A stretch of 6,662 nt of DNA, taken from Acidobacteriota bacterium. Its GTDB lineage: Bacteria; Acidobacteriota; UBA4820; DSQY01. The notes under the pieces were generated by a model that saw only the letters and a program-made list of their open reading frames with translations, ran no database searches and was not told where the DNA came from. Location of the stretch: positions 1 through 6,662 of the forward strand of contig JAEMPZ010000180.1 in NCBI GenBank assembly GCA_022759065.1. Direction: 5' to 3'. Shown here one piece after another: positions 1 to 5,230 of the stretch. Position 1 is the stretch's first letter; every line of letters starts with the position of its first letter. The translations under genes were made by a program, and so were the position numbers.

Positions 1-37
1 CCACCATGGCGTTGAGTTTCGCCGCTTCCTCATTCAT
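1..37 (-). CDS. 5' end of an unidentified gene (partial, runs out of the window)
   Basis: An ATG at 37-35 opens a frame that stays open to the window edge and reads MNEEAAKLNAMV. A Shine-Dalgarno-like GAAGGT (44-49 on the plus strand as ACCTTC) lies 6 nt upstream, which supports this start. The gap from the kinase stop is only 27 nt with no terminator-like hairpin, so the gene is probably the next member of the same operon. Twelve residues are too few to name a family; the start is charged and polar, so it does not look like a signal peptide. The start is inferred from the ribosome site and the operon spacing; nothing can be said about function. Confidence 0.55.
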   Translation of the reverse strand, partial: MNEEAAKLNAMV

Positions 38-64
38 AATTCGACCTTCATACTTGCCCTGGCG

Positions 65-1759
65 TCAGTCCCACTTGAACTCCAGCTCCTTCTTGAGCTT
101 GGAAAGCCTCACCTGAAGAGAGCGCGTTTCGCCCGGGGCGAATTCTGCCCTCTCTTCGTGCTGGGTCTTGACGTCCTGGATGTCGGTGACGATCTCGAAA
201 CTGACGAGGTGGCTGCCTGGAGGCACGCTGGCGGAATTGCTCCATGAGCCTTTCTTAAGGGAAAATTTCCTGTCGATCTTTTCGTGAGCGACTGTCTTCC
301 CGTCCACCTTGAGCCAGTACTCGCCCTTGAGAACGCCGGCGGTGAATGTCACGTCAAGCCTCGCGGGCCTTGCCTGCGCGGCAGGAGGCGTTTGCGAGGG
401 AGCCGCGATCGAGCTTGCAGGCGACGACGAAGCTTGCGCCGGCTTTGGTTTTGCCGCGGGAGTCCTCGGTTTGGGCTGTTTTTCCGCCGCGGTAGCGGCC
501 CCGCTTGCAGGCGGGAGGCTTTCGGCCGCCTGTTCGGCAGGAGGCTGTTCGGAAGAGGCCGTTGCGGGCCGTGAGCCGCTTTGGGGCGTGGATTCGGGCG
601 AGGGGAGCACAACCGCCGGCGGAGCGGCTCGGTGGGTCCACCACCACAAAAAACCTCCAGCCGCGCCCAGGACCAGAACAAGGCCAAAGGCCGCCAATGT
701 GGCCGGCAAGAGCCATTTAAAGCGCTTGGATGGGGCCCCCCGCTGCGCGGGAGGGGCTTGAGGTGGTTCAGCTTGAACATTGGCTGCATCGGCTGCCGCG
801 CCGCGCGTGGCGAATGGGGATTTTGGCTCGGGCTGAATCGCCGTGGGTGGCTGCGGCAAAGGGCCGGATATGGCCGTGGCCTCGGCCGCCGCATCCGTTC
901 CGGCATGTGGCGGCAGGCTTCCGCCGAGGTAAGCGTCAATGTCCTCTATGAGTTGCTCGGCGCTTTGGTAGCGCCCCGCCGGATTTTTCGCAAGCAGCTT
1001 GTTCAGAATGCAGCTCACTTCGGAAGGCATCCCGGGTAATTTCTCGGGCATGGGTTCCGGCGGCTCCATTAGTATCTTGTGCGTGACGACCGTTATGTCC
1101 TCGCCGGGGAACGGCTTGGAGCCAACGAGCATTTCGAAGACGACGGTGCCAAGCGAAAAGAGGTCGCTGCGGCCGTCAACGCCCTTGCCGGTGATTTGCT
1201 CCGGCGCCATGTAGGCGGGCGTTCCAAGGAACTGCCCCTCTTGCGTAAGCTCGGAGGCCGGCACCCTGGCGATTCCAAAGTCGGTCAGCTTCGCGTGGCC
1301 GTCCGGAGTGCTTATGATGTTCGCCGGCTTGATGTCCCTGTGGACAACCCCGGCCTTGTGGGCGTAGGCAAGGCCGGAGGCTATCTCCCGAACAAGAGGG
1401 AAAAGCTGCCCAGGATCAGCCTTCTCGCCGCGCTTGATCTTCGCGCTCCACGTCTCGCCCTGAATGTACTCCATCGCGATGAAGGGGGGGCCGCCCGAGG
1501 AGCCGTCGTCGGCTTCGTATATCGTGACGATGGCGGGATGGTTCATCTGGCCTGCGGCGCGCGCCTCGCGCAGGAAGCGTTCGCGAAACTCGGTTATTTT
1601 CTGCGGCTCCAGCCCCTGTGGCAGAAAAACGGTTTTGATGGCCACGAGCCTCTTGATCATCGGGTCTCTGGCGAGATAGACGACGCCCATCGCTCCACGC
1701 CCGAGCACCTTCTCGACGGCGTATTTCCCGATCTTGGCTGAACGCGGCGCTTCGGTCAC
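65..1759 (-). CDS. Transmembrane eukaryotic-type Ser/Thr protein kinase with a periplasmic C-terminal domain
   Basis: This 564-residue protein is a Hanks-type kinase that phosphorylates Ser/Thr on cytoplasmic targets. The kinase domain spans about residues 13-279. Visible motifs are the glycine loop GRGAMG (20-25), VAIK with Lys42, the helix-C Glu65, HRDIKPAN (140-147, Asp142 and Asn147), DFG (160-162) and GTPAYMAPE (179-187). All catalytic residues are present and the HRD Arg makes it an RD kinase, so it should be active and regulated by activation-loop phosphorylation. A Pro/Ala-rich juxtamembrane stretch (about 281-345) leads to one membrane helix (about 349-372), which ends in WWW. A Pro/Ala/Lys/Ser-rich linker (378-466) follows, then a roughly 95-residue beta-rich domain (about 467-564). 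PASTA repeats are absent; the KVDGK and PPGSH segments recall PEGA-like sandwiches (weak inference). The start is GTG, inside the deacetylase stop as GTGA, backed by a very strong ribosome site. The substrate is unknown; cell-envelope targets are plausible from the neighbours. Confidence 0.93.
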   Translation of the reverse strand: MTEAPRSAKIGKYAVEKVLGRGAMGVVYLARDPMIKRLVAIKTVFLPQGLEPQKITEFRERFLREARAAGQMNHPAIVTIYEADDGSSGGPPFIAMEYIQGETWSAKIKRGEKADPGQLFPLVREIASGLAYAHKAGVVHRDIKPANIISTPDGHAKLTDFGIARVPASELTQEGQFLGTPAYMAPEQITGKGVDGRSDLFSLGTVVFEMLVGSKPFPGEDITVVTHKILMEPPEPMPEKLPGMPSEVSCILNKLLAKNPAGRYQSAEQLIEDIDAYLGGSLPPHAGTDAAAEATAISGPLPQPPTAIQPEPKSPFATRGAAADAANVQAEPPQAPPAQRGAPSKRFKWLLPATLAAFGLVLVLGAAGGFLWWWTHRAAPPAVVLPSPESTPQSGSRPATASSEQPPAEQAAESLPPASGAATAAEKQPKPRTPAAKPKPAQASSSPASSIAAPSQTPPAAQARPARLDVTFTAGVLKGEYWLKVDGKTVAHEKIDRKFSLKKGSWSNSASVPPGSHLVSFEIVTDIQDVKTQHEERAEFAPGETRSLQVRLSKLKKELEFKWD

Positions 1760-2709
1760 CGCACGACCTCCTTAAGCGGAACGAAACGAATGCCTCGGGA
1801 CGCCCAGTATGGCATCCTTTCAGAGAGGACCCTTATGGTGTTGGAGCGCAGGTGGCCGATTGCGACGGCCTCCCCGTCTTTGCGGGCCCTTTCCGCGAGG
1901 GCGTCCACCTGCTCAATGATAGCACCTTGGGAGTCAACGTCGTCAAGAAAGACGGCCCTCTGCGCGCACGGAAGCCCGGCGCTCCTCGCGGCCTGGAAGG
2001 CCACCGTGTAGGGCGTCGTCCTGCTGTCAAGAAAATAGAGCCCCCGCCGCTTAAGCGCCCTGACGACGTCATTCATCAGCGCCCGGTCCTTGGTCGCCTT
2101 CGAGCCCATGTGGTTGTTGATGCCCTCCGCGAAAGGCACGCTTTCAAGGTCGCGGTCGAGGATCGCGTCAACCTCCTTTTCGGCCAAGCCCACGTAAAGC
2201 TCGCCAGACTGCGGCTTCCACTTGCCGGAATCCTCCGGCTCCATCGGCGCGTGCAAAATCACGTGATGGCCGGAGGCGTGAAGCAGCTCCGCCGAGACTT
2301 TGGAAGCCGAGAGGTTCGGGATTACGGCGAACGTCACGTTGGTGGGCAACTTGGCTGAGGCCTCCTGGGCGAGATCGAGCCTGAAACCCACGTCGTCAAT
2401 CACTATGCTGGCCGTGGCGCCCGCCTTTGGCTGTGGCGGCTGCTCGGTTTGAACCGGAGGGGGGATTGCCTCTTCCTTCTCCTTCCGTTCCTGGGTCTTA
2501 GGCCGCTCCTTTGTGGCGGGCTGCTTTTGCGCCGGAGCGCTCGGCTTGGAAACCGCCGGCTTTTCGGCCGGAGCCTCTTTCGGCGGCGCTTTCAGCCGCT
2601 GCACAAGAAGGGCGAGCACGGCCACGGCGAGCACCATCATCGCCACGGTGAAGTAGGGAAAGCCAGCCCTCTTCTTGCGATTGCCTTGGGGGCGCCGCTT
2701 AGTTGCCAT
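1756..2709 (-). CDS. yibQ: Divergent polysaccharide deacetylase family protein (YibQ-like), membrane-anchored
   Basis: This 317-residue protein belongs to the divergent polysaccharide deacetylase family (COG2861, YibQ). The family has a NodB-like barrel, sits beside envC in Escherichia coli, and its exact reaction is not established. A basic N-terminus (residues 1-14) precedes one membrane helix (about 17-36), then a Lys/Pro/Glu-rich linker (40-98) that would place the domain in the periplasm. The domain (about 99-317) shows the family motifs: IVIDD (Asp105-Asp106), LPTNVTFAVIPN (121-132), GHHVILHAPMEP (147-158), GINNHMGSKAT (196-206), FLDSRTTP (226-233), FLDD (254-257) and AIGH (283-286). 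The ATG at 2709 is chosen over an in-frame ATG 20 codons upstream. It has a GAAGG ribosome site 6 nt away, the longer version adds only Arg/Pro-rich residues, and it reduces the overlap with the preceding gene to 11 nt. The stop is fused to the kinase start. Domain call is firm; enzymatic activity is inferred only. Confidence 0.9.
   Translation of the reverse strand: MATKRRPQGNRKKRAGFPYFTVAMMVLAVAVLALLVQRLKAPPKEAPAEKPAVSKPSAPAQKQPATKERPKTQERKEKEEAIPPPVQTEQPPQPKAGATASIVIDDVGFRLDLAQEASAKLPTNVTFAVIPNLSASKVSAELLHASGHHVILHAPMEPEDSGKWKPQSGELYVGLAEKEVDAILDRDLESVPFAEGINNHMGSKATKDRALMNDVVRALKRRGLYFLDSRTTPYTVAFQAARSAGLPCAQRAVFLDDVDSQGAIIEQVDALAERARKDGEAVAIGHLRSNTIRVLSERMPYWASRGIRFVPLKEVVR
1766..1773 (-). 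promoter_or_regulatory. Strong Shine-Dalgarno for the kinase, inside the upstream gene
   Basis: On the minus strand the sequence AAGGAGGT, a full match to the anti-Shine-Dalgarno core, lies 6 nt before the GTG at 1759. It encodes the Lys-Glu-Val near the C-terminus of the deacetylase. It decides the non-ATG kinase start and suggests the kinase can be translated at a high rate even though it overlaps the preceding gene by 4 nt. Confidence 0.85.
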
Positions 2710-3844
2710 TTGCCGCCTTCGCGGTTTCGGGCAGCGTGGAGGGCGGGGCGGAAGGCGCGCTTGCCGCAAGGAGGCGGGCGTAGAACGCGGCGGGCGATTC
2801 GCCCTCGCGGGCCCTTGCCTCGATTGACGGCTTCAGCGGCTTTTGCCTTATCGCCTCGCCGGAGTCATCGGTGTAGTGGCCGCACAGCAAACGAAGGAGC
2901 CCGCCGTTTGAAAGCGAAAAGTCGCAGAATTTGGGAGCCCAGCCGAAAGTGGGCTCTCCAGAAAGCACGCCTCCGGCCTTGACCAGCGCGGCAGCGAGAA
3001 GTTCGCCGGCCCGCGCCGTGGCCCCGTCCACCAGGACCTTGAACTGGCGTCCCTTGAGAAGCCCTTTTCCGCTCACCGGATTCGCGTGTTTGCCCTGCTG
3101 GTCAAGCAAGAATATCCCTTCTGAATCTCCGCCTAAAAGCCCCGCCCATTCGAACGCCGCCGGGGCGTTTTCCGAAGCGCAGCCCCGCAGGTCAACGACG
3201 CAGGAACCCTTGATGGATTGGAGCCTTGAAGCCAAATCGTCCGGCGGCGGAACATCGAGAGAGGGCACCGCTATCGCGGCGCCTCCGCCCGGTATTTCGG
3301 ATATGGCCGCTTTGGGATAGGGCTTCCGCTTGAGCACGACGGCGTAGCTTTGCCACGTCTCCGGCTTGAGAAAAACGCACTTGGCCTCTTCTCCAGCGGG
3401 GCCGCGAAGAGCCTCCAGGACCTGTGGATAGGTCATGTCGAAGGTGCTCTTCCCGTTAATGAACCTGAGCGCGTCCCCGGCCTTGATGGAGGGGTCCGTT
3501 CCCGGAAAGCAAGCCAACACCTTGGCAAAGTCCTGCCCTTTGGTGACATAAAGGGGAAGGACGGCGGAGGGAACTTGCAGCTCCCGGTAGGCGGCAACTT
3601 CATTGGGAGGCACGTAGGCCGATTCTGGACCGGCCGTCTCGGCAGCACCGGCAAGAGCGCCCGCCACAACGTCGTCGGGAAGCTTCGGATCAACGTACTC
3701 CTTCAGGATCACCGAAAAGACGTCCCTGAACAGGGAATCATTCTCGGCGCTGAGCGGCGCCGGAGAAACTTCCTGGCCTGGAAGAGCAAGCGCGAAAACA
3801 AGGGCCACGAACGCGACGCGAACTGGATGCCGGATCGGTTTCAT
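2699..3844 (-). CDS. CtpA-like S41 (C-terminal processing peptidase) homologue, probably catalytically dead
   Basis: This 381-residue exported protein follows the CtpA plan. It has an N-terminal signal peptide (about 1-23, Lys/Arg n-region then AFVALVFALAL), a helical part with LFRDVFSVILKEYVDP (38-53), a PDZ-like domain (about 95-174, with IKAGDALRFINGK at 120-132) and a C-terminal S41 core (about 180-345). Core landmarks are VVDLRG (216-221), VLVDGATARAGELLAAAL (270-287), GEPTFG (296-301) and the Y-T-D-D-S-G segment (324-329). Active S41 enzymes have SASASE with a nucleophilic middle Ser, then FGKGxxQ. Aligned by eye, the Ser position is Arg278, the Lys position is Trp302 and the Gln position is Phe306. 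No replacement Ser/Lys pair is obvious, so the protein is probably a pseudo-protease that binds peptides or partners through its PDZ domain. The ATG overlaps the EnvC stop as ATGA, with GAGG a few nt upstream. An in-frame ATG at 3895 would hide the signal peptide. The reading frame is intact, so this is not a decayed gene. Confidence 0.85.
   Translation of the reverse strand: MKPIRHPVRVAFVALVFALALPGQEVSPAPLSAENDSLFRDVFSVILKEYVDPKLPDDVVAGALAGAAETAGPESAYVPPNEVAAYRELQVPSAVLPLYVTKGQDFAKVLACFPGTDPSIKAGDALRFINGKSTFDMTYPQVLEALRGPAGEEAKCVFLKPETWQSYAVVLKRKPYPKAAISEIPGGGAAIAVPSLDVPPPDDLASRLQSIKGSCVVDLRGCASENAPAAFEWAGLLGGDSEGIFLLDQQGKHANPVSGKGLLKGRQFKVLVDGATARAGELLAAALVKAGGVLSGEPTFGWAPKFCDFSLSNGGLLRLLCGHYTDDSGEAIRQKPLKPSIEARAREGESPAAFYARLLAASAPSAPPSTLPETAKAANGN
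2716..2720 (-). promoter_or_regulatory. Ribosome binding site fixing the yibQ start
   Basis: GAAGG on the minus strand sits 6 nt before the ATG at 2709, inside the last codons of the S41-like gene. It supports the short 317-residue form over the ATG at 2769. Confidence 0.65.
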
Positions 3845-4980
3845 TTTTCCTCGCCTCTCGAAACGCCTCGTCCGCGTCTTTGCGGAGCGAGCCACGGCGC
3901 CGGGTCAATCGCCCTGTCACCGGCGCGCAGTTCAAAGTATATCCCCGTTGTGCCCCTGTTGGCATCACCGCCGGCCGTTCCTATCACCGAGCCTTCCGTG
4001 ACAACCTCATCAGGCTTCGCCCGCACCTCGTCCAAGTGGCTGTAAATTGTAAAAAAGCCGCCCGGATGGCTGAGAATCACGGTGTAACCGTAACCAGAAA
4101 GCCAGCCCGAAAACGCCACCGTGCCGTCGAACACCGCCTGCACCGGCGCGCCTAACTGGCCGCCTATGTCCAGGCCAGGGTGGGGAACGCGGGTGTGAAA
4201 ACGGGGATGAACGTAGTCGCCGTACCCAAGCGTCACTTTTCCGTAAAGAGGCATGGGCAGGCGGCCCTTTGCCTGCGCCATGTCCTTGCTGTACATGTCA
4301 ACGCGCGACTTGAATGAGAGGTCGGCAAGGTAGCGGTCCATGGACTTGGCAGCCCGAAGCGTTTCGTCAAGCGCCTTGCTGGAGGCGTCGCGCTCGCGGC
4401 CCAGCCTGTCAAGCTCGGCCGCGAGCTGCGCCTGCTGAGCAACGAGCGCTTGATGCTCCGACGTGGCCTGTGCCTCGGCTTTCGCCAGCCTGGCTTCGCT
4501 TTCAGCAAGCCTCGCCCGCGCGGCTTCCTGGCGCGGGATTGACTCGGCGTACTTGGCGAGCGCCTCCCTGTCGCGGTCCGCCAGCGCCGCGAGGTAGAGG
4601 CCGGCCTCCCGGATGTCCTGCGTGCCGCCGACGGCAAAATAGACTCGGTATTCCTGCAAAAGCCCAAGCGCGTAGCGCTGGCGCATCCTTCCCATGAGAT
4701 AGCGCCTTGTCGCCGCGTCATCGGCTTTGAGCGATTCAAGATCCTGGCGCGCTTTCAGCACCGCCCGCGAGGCGGCCTCCCTCTCCTGTTTCATACGCTC
4801 GATCGTGGCCTCGGTCAGCCGGACCCTGCGCTTCAGCAGGTCGAGCCTGTCCCACAAGCTCTGCTGTTTTCCGGCGAGCTGCGCCACCTGTTCCCCGAGG
4901 CGGCGGATTTGAGCGTCAAGGTCTTTGGAAGAGGGCTCCGCCCCGAAGGCGAATATGGCGGAAAGGCAAAAAACAAGCAT
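3841..4980 (-). CDS. envC: EnvC-type murein hydrolase activator (coiled coil plus degenerate LytM/M23 domain)
   Basis: This protein of about 379 residues matches EnvC, a periplasmic factor that activates N-acetylmuramoyl-L-alanine amidases at the division site. After a short hydrophobic export segment (about 1-14), heptad-like charged sequence with coiled-coil character fills about 18-95 and 140-220. The C-terminal LytM (M23) domain covers about 245-364. It keeps HPGLD (His267, Asp271) and YSHL (His315). The usual HLHFE is TGIYFE (345-350), so the third zinc ligand and its catalytic neighbour are Tyr348 and Gly346. This argues for an activator, not a hydrolase, as known for EnvC itself. The ATG at 4980 lacks a visible Shine-Dalgarno and leaves no basic n-region. 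The frame continues upstream through Lys and Arg codons (KFILRSSRF) to a GTG at 5112 inside the repeat array. The start is therefore uncertain. Its stop overlaps the next gene by 4 nt; EnvC-CtpA-YibQ order is common in proteobacteria. Confidence 0.88.
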   Translation of the reverse strand: MLVFCLSAIFAFGAEPSSKDLDAQIRRLGEQVAQLAGKQQSLWDRLDLLKRRVRLTEATIERMKQEREAASRAVLKARQDLESLKADDAATRRYLMGRMRQRYALGLLQEYRVYFAVGGTQDIREAGLYLAALADRDREALAKYAESIPRQEAARARLAESEARLAKAEAQATSEHQALVAQQAQLAAELDRLGRERDASSKALDETLRAAKSMDRYLADLSFKSRVDMYSKDMAQAKGRLPMPLYGKVTLGYGDYVHPRFHTRVPHPGLDIGGQLGAPVQAVFDGTVAFSGWLSGYGYTVILSHPGGFFTIYSHLDEVRAKPDEVVTEGSVIGTAGGDANRGTTGIYFELRAGDRAIDPAPWLAPQRRGRGVSRGEEK

Positions 4981-5008
4981 GAAGCGCGAACTACGAAGGA
5001 TGAATTTT

Positions 5009-5078
5009 GTTAGAGGTGAGACGATAGACGTAAGAGGTGAATCAAGTAAGAAGGCGAGAGGGTAAGAAGGCAAGAGAG
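5009..5078 (+). repeat. Degenerate 7-8-nt tandem array, left arm (GTNAGAN units)
   Basis: Four in-phase heptamers, GTTAGAG, GTGAGAC, GATAGAC and GTAAGAG (5009-5036), and a decayed fifth unit (5037-5043) are followed by four in-phase octamers, GTAAGAAG, GCGAGAGG, GTAAGAAG and GCAAGAGA (5046-5077). The plus strand is purine-rich throughout. The array ends 28 nt from the chosen envC ATG, so it occupies the expected promoter and leader of the envC operon. Direction is given by the purine-rich unit. Confidence 0.8.
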
Positions 5079-5105
5079 CTAAAGCATTGCAGGGGAGATG
5101 CGCCC

Positions 5106-5207
5106 TTCTCACTTTCTAACTTTCTCACTTTCTAACTTTCTCACTGTCTTACTTTCTCACTCACTGCCCCACTTCCGGCGTCCAACGTCTAACCTCTGCC
5201 ATCTGAC
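5106..5207 (-). repeat. Degenerate 7-8-nt tandem array, right arm, inverted relative to the left arm
   Basis: Read on the minus strand, five in-phase heptamers run from 5207 to 5173: GTCAGAT, GGCAGAG, GTTAGAC, GTTGGAC and GCCGGAA. After a short irregular spacer (5162-5172), seven in-phase octamers fill 5161-5106. On the plus strand these alternate TTCTCACT and TTCTAACT (a 16-nt higher-order repeat), with one variant GTCTTACT. The unit matches the left arm but points the other way, with heptamers outside and octamers inside on both arms. The arms could form a long imperfect foldback with 5079-5105 as the loop. The array starts 23 nt after the purA stop. Confidence 0.82.
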
Positions 5208-5230
5208 CTTTCGCGCCGTCTGCTTGGCGC

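Noticed and set aside
34..51. Minicistron ATG-AAG-GTC-GAA-TTA-TGA (MKVEL) whose stop overlaps the start of the last gene
   Set aside because: Five codons with no clear ribosome site of its own. Its AAGGTC is better explained as the Shine-Dalgarno of the ATG at 37.
349..939. 196-codon frame on the same strand as the kinase, in another phase, Arg/Pro-rich
   Set aside because: A shadow of the repetitive Pro/Ala/Lys linker of the kinase; composition is what a frame shift of that sequence gives.
1484..1490. Run of seven G in the kinase gene as a possible phase-variable tract
   Set aside because: The frame is intact, the run encodes an ordinary Gly-Pro-Pro loop and seven bases is short for slippage control.
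1079..1741. 220-codon open frame on the plus strand, antisense to the kinase
   Set aside because: It lies wholly opposite well-conserved kinase motifs. Its protein has no recognisable domain and its openness is expected from the GC-rich third positions of the real gene.
2699..3844. S41 gene as a decaying pseudogene
   Set aside because: The frame is complete, the signal peptide, PDZ and core motifs are preserved and both ends overlap neighbours precisely, which fits a functional gene that lost catalysis.
3350..4045. 231-codon plus-strand open frame across the S41 and EnvC genes
   Set aside because: It spans the junction of two real minus-strand genes, has no ribosome site I could support and shows no family motif.
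5009..5207. CRISPR array
   Set aside because: Units are 7-8 nt and contiguous, with no 21-40-nt repeats, no unique spacers and no cas genes.
5213..5230. Hairpin GCGCC-8 nt-GGCGC just after the purA stop, as a terminator
   Set aside because: Only a 5-bp stem with an 8-nt loop, and it is followed on the minus strand by GAAAGG instead of a T-run, so it is not an intrinsic terminator. The repeat foldback further on is the better candidate.
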